NCBI RefSeq assembly: GCF_006442815.1
Contig: NZ_VFVL01000001.1
Span: 425,056 to 489,055, forward strand
Length of the DNA: 64,000 nt
DNA from: Mesorhizobium sp. B2-4-3
GTDB taxonomy: Bacteria; Pseudomonadota; Alphaproteobacteria; Rhizobiales; Rhizobiaceae
Direction of reading: 5' to 3'
Below are positions 1 to 8,597 of this stretch, piece by piece. The position numbers and the translations under genes are program-made. Within the stretch, counting starts at the first letter, position 1; every line of letters starts with the position of its first letter. Under the pieces are notes generated by a model. That model made no database searches and was not told the DNA's origin. It saw only the letters and a list, made by a program, of their open reading frames with translations.

Positions 1-756
1 AACTTCAACCGCTCCTTCCCGCTGCTTGCGGCGCCCGACGCCAGGCTGTTGCCGGATGTCAGCCTCGGCGGCGCCGATCGCCGGCTGAAGAACCGGCTCG
101 TCCAGCTCTCGCTCGGCAACGACATCGTCCTCGACCTCCACTGCGACGACGAAGGCCTCGCCTATCTCTACATCCACACCAGCCTGTGGCCGCATATGGC
201 CGACTGCGCGGCCGCCATGGGCGCCGAAGCCGTCCTGCTGTGGAGCGAGGACAACACCGGCACCTTCGAAGGCGCCTCGATCATGCCCTATCAGAACGTG
301 CCGGCGAGCGTCGCGCGCTTCGACCGCCGCGCCGTGACCACGGTCGAATATCGCGGCATGCTCGATGTCGATGCCGCCCTCGCCGCGGCCGATGCCGCGG
401 GACTCTACCGCCTGCTGGCGGCGCGCGGCGTCGTCCAGGACTCATCCGTGCCGAAATTCGAGAAATTTTCCGGACCGGTCGTACCGCTGGAAAACATCGA
501 CATGATGCCTTCGCCCAGGGCCGGCGCGATCCTCTACGACGTCAAGCCCGGCGATCGCGTCCAGAAAGGCGACAGGCTGGCGACGATCGTGCATGCGCCC
601 GGCGAGGCCGGCGGCCGCACGGAAGTGTTTGCCCCGCAATCAGGCTTCATCCTGACCCGCCGCGCGCGCCGCATCATCCGCACCGGCGAGGATCTTCTGA
701 AGCTCGCCGGCGACAGCAGGAGCAGCGACGCGCGCTCCGGCACACTGGAAGACTGA
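1..756 (+). CDS. Succinylglutamate desuccinylase/aspartoacylase-family zinc hydrolase (5' partial)
   Basis: The frame is open from base 1 and stops with TGA at 754-756, so the N-terminal zinc-binding part lies outside the window. The visible 251 residues begin with NFNRSFP, a substrate-carboxylate-binding signature of this M14-like family. They continue with DLHCDDE, which carries the third zinc-ligand His, and TVEYRG, which carries the expected catalytic Glu. The C-terminal part is the usual beta-rich domain. Family members remove acyl groups from amino acids or related compounds in the cytoplasm. The substrate cannot be read from sequence. The gene converges on the catabolic operon whose last stop is at 793, only 36 bases away, so a role in that pathway is possible but unproven. 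Confidence 0.85.
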   Translation, partial: NFNRSFPLLAAPDARLLPDVSLGGADRRLKNRLVQLSLGNDIVLDLHCDDEGLAYLYIHTSLWPHMADCAAAMGAEAVLLWSEDNTGTFEGASIMPYQNVPASVARFDRRAVTTVEYRGMLDVDAALAAADAAGLYRLLAARGVVQDSSVPKFEKFSGPVVPLENIDMMPSPRAGAILYDVKPGDRVQKGDRLATIVHAPGEAGGRTEVFAPQSGFILTRRARRIIRTGEDLLKLAGDSRSSDARSGTLED

Positions 757-792
757 AGCTCCCCAACGAAGCGTTCGCGCTGACGCCACGGA

Positions 793-1074
793 TCAGAGGC
801 CGCGCAGGCTCTCCAGATTGTGCACATGGACATGGTCGCCTGCGGCGACAGGCGCCGTCAGTCGGCCGATGACTTCGCCATATTTGCGCACCTTGGCGCC
901 GGCCGGCAGATCGCGCAGCGCCAGCTTGTGGCCGGCCTCGAGCGCTACGCCGGCCGTAAGCACGAGCCCTTCGCGCGCCCCGCGCGTCGCAACGCTCGCC
1001 CCTGCCTCGACCGGCCCGACCAGCACCGCGACGTCGTCGTCGGCATGCAGCACGATAGCGCCCGACTGGGTCAT
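793..1074 (-). CDS. SAF-domain small subunit of a UxaA/SuyA-type lyase or dehydratase
   Basis: This is a 93-residue protein made of one SAF domain, the N-terminal module of altronate and galactarate dehydratases. Here, as in 3-sulfolactate sulfo-lyase SuyA, it is a separate small subunit. It has the typical HADDDVAVLV start and a VAAGDHVHVHN segment near the C-terminus. The ATG at 1074 overlaps the TGA of the upstream reductase as ATGA, so the two are translationally coupled. It is the last gene of the leftward operon. The matching large subunit is the first gene, about 5 kb upstream. The size pair (93 and 398 residues) resembles SuyA/SuyB, but sugar-acid dehydratases of the same split form exist, so the substrate is inferred only. 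Confidence 0.8.
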   Translation of the reverse strand: MTQSGAIVLHADDDVAVLVGPVEAGASVATRGAREGLVLTAGVALEAGHKLALRDLPAGAKVRKYGEVIGRLTAPVAAGDHVHVHNLESLRGL

Positions 1075-1973
1075 GCGCTTGCCAGCCGCAGCTGGACGCC
1101 GGCCGCGTCTTCCCTGAGCTTCAGCACCGCTCCGACATCCTTGCCGGCCATGCCGGCATCCATCGTCTCGGCAAGCACCGCGAGCGTGGCGGCGCCGACC
1201 GGCGCGTCCAGGCCGAGCGCCTCGTTCATCGCCAGCGCCAAGCGGCAGTCCTTGTGAGCGAGCTTGACCATGAAGCCGGGCTCGAAGTCGCCCTTGAGCG
1301 CGCGATTGTGCATGGCGACCGCGAGTTGCTGATTCCAGGCCATCGTCGTCTTGAGCACACTGATCATCGTGTCGAGCGTCAGCCCTGCCTTGGCGCCGGC
1401 GACCAGCGCCTCCGAGCTCGCGGTGATCAATACGCTCGCCAGGAGATTGTTGGTGAGCTTCATGGCCTGCCCCATGCCGAGCGCGCCGCAATGGATGAGG
1501 TCCGCGCCCATCGCCGACAGGATGGGACGAGCGCGTTCCAGCACCGCCGCATCGCCGCCGATCATCAATGTCGACGTGCCGGCAATGGCATGCTCGACGG
1601 TCTTGCCCACCGGGCTGTCGATCATATCGACGCCGCGCTGGGCAAGCCACGCACCGATCTTTTGCGTGGTCTGCGGGTCGATGGTGCTCATGTCGATATA
1701 GAGGTTGCCGGATTTCAGCCCATGACCGATGCCGTCCTCACCGAGCACGGCCGCCTCGACGTCGGGCGCGTCCGGCAGCATGGTGATGACGACCTCCGAT
1801 CGCTCCGCCACCTCGCGCGGCGAAGCCGCCGCGTGGGCCCCAGCGCCCATGAGCTTCGCCACCGACGCGGGATTGAGATCGAAGACGGTGAGGCCAAATC
1901 CCGCCTTGAGCACGTTGCGGGCCATCGGAGCGCCCATCGTTCCAAGCCCGACAAAACCTACTTCGGTCATCAA
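1071..1973 (-). CDS. NAD(P)-dependent 3-hydroxyisobutyrate dehydrogenase-family reductase
   Basis: This 300-residue beta-hydroxyacid dehydrogenase has the N-terminal Rossmann signature GFVGLGTMGAPMARN. It also has the substrate motif around DSPVGKTVEHA and the catalytic Lys in GQAMKLTNN near residue 170. The family covers 3-hydroxyisobutyrate dehydrogenase, tartronate semialdehyde reductase and sulfolactaldehyde reductase YihU. It is followed by the SAF small subunit (4-base overlap) and preceded across a repeat-bearing 135-bp gap by the importer binding protein. Together with the lyase and lactonase it probably reduces or oxidises a three-carbon semialdehyde or hydroxyacid formed by the pathway. 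The exact substrate is not determinable. Confidence 0.88.
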   Translation of the reverse strand: MMTEVGFVGLGTMGAPMARNVLKAGFGLTVFDLNPASVAKLMGAGAHAAASPREVAERSEVVITMLPDAPDVEAAVLGEDGIGHGLKSGNLYIDMSTIDPQTTQKIGAWLAQRGVDMIDSPVGKTVEHAIAGTSTLMIGGDAAVLERARPILSAMGADLIHCGALGMGQAMKLTNNLLASVLITASSEALVAGAKAGLTLDTMISVLKTTMAWNQQLAVAMHNRALKGDFEPGFMVKLAHKDCRLALAMNEALGLDAPVGAATLAVLAETMDAGMAGKDVGAVLKLREDAAGVQLRLASA

Positions 1974-1996
1974 TGCTTCCTTTCACGGAGTTTCCA

Positions 1997-2045
1997 GAGC
2001 ATGATCCCGAAAAGTGGGAACCGGTTTTCGGAAAAGATCATGCTC
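1997..2045. repeat. Rhizobial intergenic palindrome (GAGCATGATC arms)
   Basis: A 49-bp imperfect palindrome has outer arms GAGCATGATC and GATCATGCTC. Its core is CCGAAAA, a GTGGGAACC centre and GGTTTTCGG. It sits between the binding-protein gene and the reductase, inside the presumed operon. The same core layout with different outer arms recurs at 34411-34455. Such elements are dispersed in Mesorhizobium-type genomes. As RNA it would form a strong hairpin that could modulate the promoter-distal genes. Confidence 0.75.
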
Positions 2046-2057
2046 CAACAAGGAGTT

Positions 2058-2096
2058 AGATCAGGATGACCTTTCAACGAAACGTCATTCTGATCT
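2058..2096. repeat. Second inverted repeat in the same gap
   Basis: Arms AGATCAGGATGAC (2058-2070) and GTCATTCTGATCT (2084-2096) pair over 13 bases with one mismatch around a 13-base loop. The repeat follows the GAGCATGATC palindrome directly, and such pairs often form composite mosaics in Rhizobiales. No T-tract follows on either strand, so it is not a classic terminator. Confidence 0.6.
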
Positions 2097-2108
2097 AGCG
2101 AACGCGCC

Positions 2109-3341
2109 TCAGGCAGGCGCTTTCCACTGGTCGAGCTGCCAGGCCGGCAGGCCGCGCAGGTCCTTGGCGCCCTTGTCGGTGAAGCCGCTTTCGTCCGGTA
2201 CCTTGCCTGTCGCCTCATAGGCCTTCTGCAGCAGCGGAGCCGCCTTGCCGAAGGCCGCCTTGACCTGATCCCAGCTCAGCGCCTCGGGGATCATCTTGCC
2301 GGCGACCATGAACTGCGAAATCTGGCTGACCGCGGCCGCATCGCCTTCCGTCGGCCAGATCCAGCCGCGCTGGAAAAGCACCTCGTCGCCGATGACCTTG
2401 GCGCCAAGCGCTGGATCGAGCCCCCAATATTTGTTGACCGATTGCGAAATGTCCTTGGGATCGACTTTCTGCAATTCCGCCAGCGCCCGCTGCGCGGCCA
2501 CCAGGAAGGCCTGGCCGATCGGCGCGTCGTCGCCGACGATGCGGTCGCTGCAGATCCAGAAGGAGCGGTGGAGATAGTAGCCGTCGGGATAGAACTTCGA
2601 CTTCTTGACACCCGGCAGCAGGTGCCCTTCGCCCTCGCCCGCCGGCCCGCTATAGCCGGCCTCGGTGTAGCCGAAGGAATTCATGATACCCGTCAGCCCG
2701 GTCTCGGCATTGGCCTTGAGGAAGGCCGGATAGATCACGACCGACGCGTCCATGCCTTCCGGCAGGGATGCGGCCACCGCCTGGGTCGGCGTGTTGACGA
2801 TGTTGATGTTGAAGGCGCGCGGATCGGCGTCGCCCAATTCCTGCAGCAGCATCTGCGAGAGCGCGTTGTAGGGGTCGCCGCCGACCAGCGCGCCGACCGT
2901 CTTGCCCTTCAGGTCCTCGATGTTCCTGATCGGCGAGCCCTTGCGGGTCGCAAGCACCATGCGCATGTGGCCTTCGCCCACGGTCAGGATGTTGATCGGC
3001 TGCGCCTGCGACAGCAGGCGAACGATCGGCGTGTTGCCCCACATGCCGATGTCGAGATCGCCCGAGACGAAGGCCTCGACCATGGGCAGGGCCGAAGGAT
3101 AGTCGCGCCAGTCGACCGCGAGATCATAGCCGAATTCGGCCGCCGCCTTCTCCAGCATCTTCTCGTTGATCATGCGCTGTGTCAGCGGCGAATTGCCGGC
3201 GGCGTAAGGCTGGCGGCCGATCGAGATTTTCGCCGTCTTGCGGTCCTGCGCCCGCACGATCGCGGGCATGGCCAGGGCGCCCGCGGCGGCGCCCGCAAGG
3301 AACATGCGGCGGGTGAAGATGCTCTGCGTAAATCTTGTCAT
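2109..3341 (-). CDS. ABC transporter substrate-binding protein, sulfonate/nitrate/taurine (SsuA/NrtA) type
   Basis: This 410-residue periplasmic protein has an N-terminal Tat-type leader (FTRRMFLAGAAAG) ending near AIVRAQ. The fold resembles NMT1/SsuA-like proteins. The DLDIGMWGNTPIVRLL stretch and the IEDLKGKTVGALVGGDPYN stretch are typical of aliphatic sulfonate, nitrate or taurine receptors. At about 410 residues it is longer than SsuA (about 320). ATG at 3341 is preceded by GGAGGA. It lies 22 bases downstream of the ATPase gene in the same leftward operon, so it is the receptor of that importer. The ligand is unknown. The neighbouring enzymes suggest an acid or sulfonate carbon source. 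Confidence 0.88.
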   Translation of the reverse strand: MTRFTQSIFTRRMFLAGAAAGALAMPAIVRAQDRKTAKISIGRQPYAAGNSPLTQRMINEKMLEKAAAEFGYDLAVDWRDYPSALPMVEAFVSGDLDIGMWGNTPIVRLLSQAQPINILTVGEGHMRMVLATRKGSPIRNIEDLKGKTVGALVGGDPYNALSQMLLQELGDADPRAFNINIVNTPTQAVAASLPEGMDASVVIYPAFLKANAETGLTGIMNSFGYTEAGYSGPAGEGEGHLLPGVKKSKFYPDGYYLHRSFWICSDRIVGDDAPIGQAFLVAAQRALAELQKVDPKDISQSVNKYWGLDPALGAKVIGDEVLFQRGWIWPTEGDAAAVSQISQFMVAGKMIPEALSWDQVKAAFGKAAPLLQKAYEATGKVPDESGFTDKGAKDLRGLPAWQLDQWKAPA

Positions 3342-3363
3342 GACATTCCTCCGTCCTGTCGTG

Positions 3364-4164
3364 TCAGTTCATCGTTGCGCGGTATGCTTCTTCGCGGATC
3401 AGCTCCCAGATCGACTGGCAGAGCCTGGCGAAATCGCCGGAGCGGCGGGTCGCGTCGCCGCGCGGCCTCGGCAGGTCGATGTCGATGATCTGCTTCAGCC
3501 GGCCGGGATGGCTGCTCAACACCGCCACCCGATCGGCCAGGAACACGGCCTCGTCGATGGCGTGGGTGATGAAGACGACCGTGCGCCGTTCCGTCGCCGG
3601 GCGGTCCTGTCCCCAGATCCGCAGCAATTCGTCTTGCAGGATGACGCGGGTCTGCGCGTCGAGCGCCGCCAGCGGCTCGTCCATCAAGAGGATCTCGGGT
3701 TCGCTCGCCATCAGCCGCGCCAGCGCCACACGCTGGCGCATGCCGCCCGAAAGCTGGTGCGGATATTTCTCATGCGAACCCTTGAGCCCGACCATCTCGA
3801 TTGTGCGCTCGACGCGCTCGGTTCGCTCGGCCGGCGAGAGCCCCTGCCCGGCCGGCCCGTAGACCAGTCCGAACTCGACATTGCCGCGCACCGTGCGCCA
3901 GGGAAACAGCGCGTAGTCCTGGAACATCACGCCGCGCTCGGCGCCAGGCCCTTCGATCGGCTTGCCATTGAGCGTCATGGTGCCGGACGTCAGGGGCTCA
4001 AGACCGGCGAGCATGTTGAGCACCGTCGTCTTGCCGCAACCCGAGGGTCCGACAATGGCGAGGAACTCGCCGTCCCTGATGTCCAGCGACAGCTTCTCGA
4101 CGGCGACGACCGAGCCGCCAAAGGACTTGCTGACGCAATCGAGCCGGATCTTCGGCGCGCTCAT
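3364..4164 (-). CDS. ABC transporter ATP-binding protein, SsuB/TauB type
   Basis: This 266-residue nucleotide-binding subunit has Walker A GPSGCGKTTVLN, Q-loop VMFQDYALFPW, signature LSGGMRQRVALAR, Walker B EILLMDEPLAALD and the H-loop His in VVFITHAIDEA. The FPWRTV segment after the Q-loop is typical of the nitrate/sulfonate/taurine subfamily. The ATG at 4164 overlaps the permease stop (ATGA), which fixes the start; an upstream open frame is only the antisense-like extension inside the permease. The protein energises uptake by the two permeases encoded just upstream. Confidence 0.93.
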   Translation of the reverse strand: MSAPKIRLDCVSKSFGGSVVAVEKLSLDIRDGEFLAIVGPSGCGKTTVLNMLAGLEPLTSGTMTLNGKPIEGPGAERGVMFQDYALFPWRTVRGNVEFGLVYGPAGQGLSPAERTERVERTIEMVGLKGSHEKYPHQLSGGMRQRVALARLMASEPEILLMDEPLAALDAQTRVILQDELLRIWGQDRPATERRTVVFITHAIDEAVFLADRVAVLSSHPGRLKQIIDIDLPRPRGDATRRSGDFARLCQSIWELIREEAYRATMN

Positions 4165-4913
4165 ATACGGCTCCACGGTACGGTGATGGCGAGCGCCCAG
4201 CGCAGGGCGCGGTCGAGGGCGAAGGCGACGATGCCGACCGCGATCATGCAGACGACCATGCCGTTCAGATCGATCGAGTAGGCGTAGAAGACGAACATCA
4301 TCTGGCCGATGCCGCCGCTGCTGCCGGACTTGGCGCCGACCGCAAGCTCGGCGGCGATGATCGCCGTCCAGGCGATGCCGAGGCCAATGCGCATGCCGAC
4401 GAGGATCGACGGCAAGGCCGCTGGCAGCAGCACCACGCGCATGCGGGTGAGCGGCGTGAGCCCCATGGTCAGCGCAGCGCGCATCAAGCTGGGCTCGATG
4501 CGCTTCACGCCCGAGATGGTGTTGATCAGGATCGGGAAGAAGGCGGCATAGGCGACGATGGCGATGGCGGCGCCCGAACCCGACCCTAGCCAGAGGATGA
4601 CCAGCGGCAGGATGGCGAGCGCGGCGATCGGGCGGAACGTCTCCACCAGCGGATCGAGATTGCGTTCGACCGTCGGCATGCTGCCCATGGCTATGCCGAG
4701 GGGAATTGCCACGCACGCCGCGATGGCAAAGCCCGCGAAGACACGCCCGAGGCTGGTGGCAAGGCCGGCGAGCAGGTCGCCGTCCCGCAGCATGGCGATC
4801 GCGGCTTCGGCGACGGTGGTGGGGCGCGGCGCCTGGGCCGAGCCCGAGGCGAGAAGCTGCCAGCCGGCAAGCAGCAAAAGAGGAACGGCGAGGCGAAGCG
4901 CCATGTGTTTCAT
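4161..4913 (-). CDS. ABC transporter permease 1, SsuC/TauC-type
   Basis: This 250-residue membrane protein has about six hydrophobic helices and a binding-protein-dependent transport motif (EPSLMRAALTMGLTPLTRM) that contacts the ATPase. It starts at MKHMALRLAVPLLLL and overlaps the preceding permease stop by four bases (ATGA). It resembles SsuC but is paired with a second, different permease, so the channel is probably a heterodimer. SsuC/TauC normally act as homodimers. Confidence 0.9.
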   Translation of the reverse strand: MKHMALRLAVPLLLLAGWQLLASGSAQAPRPTTVAEAAIAMLRDGDLLAGLATSLGRVFAGFAIAACVAIPLGIAMGSMPTVERNLDPLVETFRPIAALAILPLVILWLGSGSGAAIAIVAYAAFFPILINTISGVKRIEPSLMRAALTMGLTPLTRMRVVLLPAALPSILVGMRIGLGIAWTAIIAAELAVGAKSGSSGGIGQMMFVFYAYSIDLNGMVVCMIAVGIVAFALDRALRWALAITVPWSRI

Positions 4914-5671
4914 CGCGCCGCTCCCGTCTGCGCCCACGGGGTCAGAACCTTCGAAAGCTGGCGCAGGCCCTTGTCGGTCAGGAAGCCGAGCACGCCGATG
5001 GTGACGATGAAGGCCATCACCGTCGGTGTCGACAACATGCTGCGATAGTATTCGATCGCGTAGCCCAGCCCGTTCGGCGCGCCGACCAGCTCGGCGGCGA
5101 CTACGGCGGTCCAAGATGCCGCCACCGCAAGCCGCGCCGAGACCAGGATCGCCGGCAGCGCCGCCGGCACGATGACGCGCCGCATGATCGACGGCCCAGA
5201 GAGGCCCATCGTGCGTGCCGCGGCGATGAGGCGCTTGTCGACCGCGGCGGCGCCCGCGGCGGTGCCGACCAGCAGCGGGAAGAACGCCGTATAGAACATG
5301 ATGAACAGCGGCAGGCGATGGCCGATCCCGAACAGATAGAGCGCGAGCGGTATCCATGCGATGCCGGCGATCGGCCGCAGCATCTCGACCGGCAGTTCGA
5401 GCAGATCGTTCCACAAGCGGCTGCGGCCCATCAGCAGGCCGAGCGGCACGGCAATCGCGGCAGCGGCGAGCAGGCTGGCTAAAAGCCTTACCAGGCTGAT
5501 CAGCGCATTGCCGAACAGCTCACCGTTGAGCCCGGTGTCGCGAAGTGCTGCGGCGACCGCCAGCGGCGACGGCAGCAGCAGTTTCGACGGCACGAGCAGC
5601 GATCCGACATACCAGGCAAGCACGAACAGCGCCATCGTGCGCAGATAAACGAGCACTCCCCCAAGTCGCAT
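4910..5671 (-). CDS. ABC transporter permease 2, SsuC/TauC-type
   Basis: This 253-residue inner-membrane permease is homologous in layout to permease 1. It has a cytoplasmic coupling motif DKRLIAAARTMGLSG and terminal helices around TPTVMAFIVTIGVLGFL. I chose MRLGGVLVYLR at 5671 because the 38 bases up to the upstream stop at 5710 offer no better ATG. A non-ATG start slightly upstream cannot be excluded. It is the second gene of the leftward operon after the large lyase subunit. Confidence 0.87.
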   Translation of the reverse strand: MRLGGVLVYLRTMALFVLAWYVGSLLVPSKLLLPSPLAVAAALRDTGLNGELFGNALISLVRLLASLLAAAAIAVPLGLLMGRSRLWNDLLELPVEMLRPIAGIAWIPLALYLFGIGHRLPLFIMFYTAFFPLLVGTAAGAAAVDKRLIAAARTMGLSGPSIMRRVIVPAALPAILVSARLAVAASWTAVVAAELVGAPNGLGYAIEYYRSMLSTPTVMAFIVTIGVLGFLTDKGLRQLSKVLTPWAQTGAAR

Positions 5672-5709
5672 GGAGCCGGCCGTCCTCGCGCCCGTTGAGG
5701 AGACCGCGC

Positions 5710-6906
5710 TCAAAGCGAACCTCGTATCCGGGTCGGAACTTCCAGCCCCTCCCCCAATATTTCGCCGAAGGTGAGCGTGCCGCCGGCGACCTCGAAGATC
5801 GTCGCAAGCAGCCGGCGCGCGGCCTCTTCTATCGTCTCGGCTCCTTCCGCGACCGGGCTGGCGTCGAAATCGATCTGCTCGGGCAGCCGGCGCGCGGTCT
5901 CGCGTCGAGCCGTGATCTTGATCGTCGGCGCGAGCGCGCTCGCCGTGCTGTTGCCGGGCCCGGTGGTGAACAGCATGAGCTGAGCGCCGGCCGCGGTGAA
6001 GCCGGTCATCGATTCCGGCGAGAAGGATGGGCCGTCCATCAGGTAAAACCCGGTGGCGGGTGGTGGCTCGGCGACGGAGAGCACCCCGCCGATCGGGCAG
6101 TTGCCTGTCTTCGCCACGGCCCCGAGCGACTTCTCCTCGATCGTGCTCAGCCCGCCACGAATATTTTCCTCGCCGGGATTGTTGCCCGTGAGGCTGCGGC
6201 CCGACGCGCTGGCAAGGCTCTCCCTGCGCTCCACCGCCTGCAGGATTCTTTGCGCGATCGACGGATCGCGGGCGCGGCCGGCCAGGATATGCTCGGCGCC
6301 CAGCCACTCGACGGTCTCGCCGGCGATGACGGTCGCGCCACGCGACACGAGAAAGTCCACAGCGGCGCCGACCACCGGGTTGCTGATCAGCCCCGACGTC
6401 GCATCGGAATGACCGCATTCGACCCCGACGATCAGCTTTGTTCCCGGCAAGGTTTCGCGGCGGGCGCGAGAGGCTTCGCGCAGCAGCGCGACGCCTCGCC
6501 TGAGACCCTGCTCCAGGACCGAAAGCATGTCTTCCTCCTGTTCGGCGAAGGAGACGCTGGCGACCGGTTTGCCACCGGCAGAGATGCGGGCAGAAACCAT
6601 CGCGGTCGTCGCGGCGTCGACCCCGACAACCAGCACCGCGCCCGCATTGGGATTGCGGCCAAGGCCGACGAGTTGATCAACGTGCAATCCGAGATCGGGT
6701 TCGACATGGCCCCTGCCGCTGCTCGTCGCCGCCAGCAGCGCGCCTTCTAGGCTGGCCGCGATCCGCTCGCTCACCCGCAGCGCAAGCCCATTGATGCATA
6801 GAATGAGCAGGTGATTGCGGATTCCGGCGCTTCCGTCGGCCCGCCTGAAGCCGCAGAAGGACGGCAGTTCGTCGATTTCCTCTTTTCCGGAGGCAAGTGG
6901 AGGCAT
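5710..6906 (-). CDS. UxaA/GarD C-terminal-domain lyase or dehydratase, large subunit (SuyB-like)
   Basis: This 398-residue protein belongs to the altronate/galactarate dehydratase C-terminal family, which also contains the large subunit of 3-sulfolactate sulfo-lyase. The N-terminal GFRRADGSAGIRNHLLIL, the central VGVECGHSDATSGLISNP and the late MDGPSFSPESMTGFTAAGA are the family blocks with the conserved Cys, Ser and acid residues used for Fe/Mn-dependent elimination. The SAF part missing from its N-terminus is encoded separately at 793-1074. It heads the leftward operon, facing GntR across a 141-bp promoter region with two operator-like palindromes. It probably eliminates water or sulfite from a hydroxy acid. 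The substrate is unresolved. Confidence 0.85.
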   Translation of the reverse strand: MPPLASGKEEIDELPSFCGFRRADGSAGIRNHLLILCINGLALRVSERIAASLEGALLAATSSGRGHVEPDLGLHVDQLVGLGRNPNAGAVLVVGVDAATTAMVSARISAGGKPVASVSFAEQEEDMLSVLEQGLRRGVALLREASRARRETLPGTKLIVGVECGHSDATSGLISNPVVGAAVDFLVSRGATVIAGETVEWLGAEHILAGRARDPSIAQRILQAVERRESLASASGRSLTGNNPGEENIRGGLSTIEEKSLGAVAKTGNCPIGGVLSVAEPPPATGFYLMDGPSFSPESMTGFTAAGAQLMLFTTGPGNSTASALAPTIKITARRETARRLPEQIDFDASPVAEGAETIEEAARRLLATIFEVAGGTLTFGEILGEGLEVPTRIRGSL

Positions 6907-7047
6907 CTGGCGTTTCCGAACTGTCGCTGCAGGGCGATCTCTTGGTAAATCTCATATTTGATCAAATGTTCCATTGGCAAGGGCAAAATTGACTTCTCAT
7001 GGCGGTCATGCGAGCAATATTTGCTCAAATCTGGGTAACGGGGACAT
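6907..7047. promoter_or_regulatory. Divergent promoter region with two TTTGATCAAA-type operators
   Basis: The 141 bp separate the divergent lyase operon and gntR. They contain a perfect 12-bp palindrome ATTTGATCAAAT (6956-6967) and a near copy ATTTGCTCAAAT (7019-7030), the second ending 17 bases before the gntR start. Both lie where a FCD-type GntR repressor would block the two promoters. Similar sites occur upstream of the SDR gene at 9431, so they are probably the local regulator's operators. Confidence 0.6.
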
Positions 7048-7707
7048 ATGGCGCGAATACCCGACGTTCAAAAGTTGCTTCGTGACGACATCATCTCCGG
7101 AGCCATTCCGTTCGGTTCGCGGCTGAGGATCGACGAACTGGCGAGCCGCTACGGCGTGAGCCACATGCCGGTGCGCGAAGCCCTGCGCGCGCTGAGCGGC
7201 ACCGGCCTGGTCGTGCTGGAGCCCAATCGCGGCGCCCGCGTCAGGACGGTGCACATGTCCTTCGTGGTGGACCTTTTCGACATTCGCAGCGCCATCGAGA
7301 CCATGCTTGCGCGGCGCGCCAGCGAGCGCCGCACCGCCGAGCATCTGCGCGACCTGAAGGCGGCCGAGGAATTGCTGGAGGCACGGGTGGCAAGCGAGGA
7401 CTTCCTCGCCGTGCCGCACGCCAACAACATCTTCCACGGTGTCATCAACGAGGCCGCCGGCAATCCCGGCGCGCTGTCGATGGTGGACCGCAATTGGCTG
7501 CTTGTTGCGGCGATCTGGCAGCGCTACGGCTACGACGAAGGGCGCTTCCACGGCGTCATCAACGATCACCGCCACATCATCCGTGCCATCGAGCGGCAGG
7601 ACGCCGGTTCGGCCGCGGTTCTGATGGGGGCGCATATCGAGAAGGCCAAGCAAGACCTCCTGGACAGGATCGCCGTCGATCCCAAGCCGGACATCGGCCT
7701 GCAGTGA
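7048..7707 (+). CDS. GntR-family transcriptional regulator, FCD (FadR) subfamily
   Basis: This 219-residue regulator has an N-terminal winged helix (LLRDDIISGAIPFGSRLRIDELASRYGVS followed by MPVREALRAL) and a C-terminal all-helical FCD ligand domain. The metal/ligand-type residues appear in DLFDIR, NNIFHGVIN and NDHRHIIRA. GGGG lies just ahead of ATG 7048. It is divergent from the lyase/importer operon and co-transcribed with the lactonase (GTGA overlap), the usual position of a pathway-specific repressor released by a pathway intermediate. Confidence 0.9.
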   Translation: MARIPDVQKLLRDDIISGAIPFGSRLRIDELASRYGVSHMPVREALRALSGTGLVVLEPNRGARVRTVHMSFVVDLFDIRSAIETMLARRASERRTAEHLRDLKAAEELLEARVASEDFLAVPHANNIFHGVINEAAGNPGALSMVDRNWLLVAAIWQRYGYDEGRFHGVINDHRHIIRAIERQDAGSAAVLMGAHIEKAKQDLLDRIAVDPKPDIGLQ

Positions 7708-8585
7708 CTGTCGCCACCACGTTCGACGTCGCCGCGAAGACGAGCGACATTCTGGGCGAATCGCCGACCAGGCATCCGCAAACCGGCGCGTTGTTCTGGG
7801 TCGACCTGCGCCGCCCTTGCCTGCACCGGCTGCAGCCGCGGAGCGGGAGCGTGACCTCATGGCCGATGCCGGACGTAATCGGCTCCGTCGTGCCGCGGGC
7901 CTCGGGCGGCGTGGTCGTCGCGCTCAGACACGGCCTTCATGCCTTCGATCCCGAGAATGGTCAGTTGAGCCGACTGGCAACGGTCGAATACGGGCCGCCG
8001 CAGCACCGGCTGAACGACATGAAATGCGACCCTGCCGGCGGCATCATCTGCGGCAGCATGTGGGACTACGGATTGCATCCATCGGGCGCGCTCTACCGGG
8101 TCGATGCGGCGGGGCATCCGACCCTGCTTCGTGAGCGGGTCGCGGTGCCAAACGCCCTCGCCTTCAGCCCGGACGGGCGCACGCTCTACTTCACCGACAC
8201 AAGGAAAGGCGACATCCAGCGTGCGGATTTCGATCCGGTCGGCGGACGTATCGGCGAGTGGTCACTATTCGCCAGCGCCCAGGCGGCGCCGGGCCGGCCA
8301 GACGGGGCAACTGTCGACGCCGAAGGCTTCCTGTGGAATGCGCGCTACCAGGGCGGCGCTCTGGCCCGCTTCGCGCCCGATGGCACGCTGGACAGGCTGG
8401 TGCGCCTGCCGGTCAGCCAGCCGACCTCCTGCGCTTTCGGCGGCGAGGACCTGAGGACACTCTATGTGACCACCGCGACCCAGACGCTGAACGCCATGGA
8501 ACGGGCCGAGCAGCCGCTGGCCGGGGCGCTTTTGGCGCTCGATGTCGGCGTGGCGGGCCTGCCGGAGCCGATGTTCGCCGGCTAG
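7704..8585 (+). CDS. SMP-30/gluconolactonase-family lactonase
   Basis: This 293-residue six-bladed beta-propeller hydrolyses sugar lactones with a single divalent metal. The expected ligands are visible: Glu in LGESPTRHP near the N-terminus, Asn in VPNALAFSPDG, and Asp in RPDGATVDAEG. The LNDMKCDPAGG stretch is the usual blade motif. The start is GTG at 7704 overlapping the gntR TGA (GTGA), which makes the length match the family. It probably opens the lactone made by the neighbouring SDR. Confidence 0.87.
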   Translation: MTVATTFDVAAKTSDILGESPTRHPQTGALFWVDLRRPCLHRLQPRSGSVTSWPMPDVIGSVVPRASGGVVVALRHGLHAFDPENGQLSRLATVEYGPPQHRLNDMKCDPAGGIICGSMWDYGLHPSGALYRVDAAGHPTLLRERVAVPNALAFSPDGRTLYFTDTRKGDIQRADFDPVGGRIGEWSLFASAQAAPGRPDGATVDAEGFLWNARYQGGALARFAPDGTLDRLVRLPVSQPTSCAFGGEDLRTLYVTTATQTLNAMERAEQPLAGALLALDVGVAGLPEPMFAG

Positions 8586-8597
8586 AGCCCAATCGTT

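Noticed and set aside
3364..4716. Longer start for the sulfonate-type ATPase (450 codons)
   Set aside because: The extra N-terminal 184 residues are the out-of-frame permease sequence. The ATGA overlap at 4161-4164 gives the normal ATPase length.
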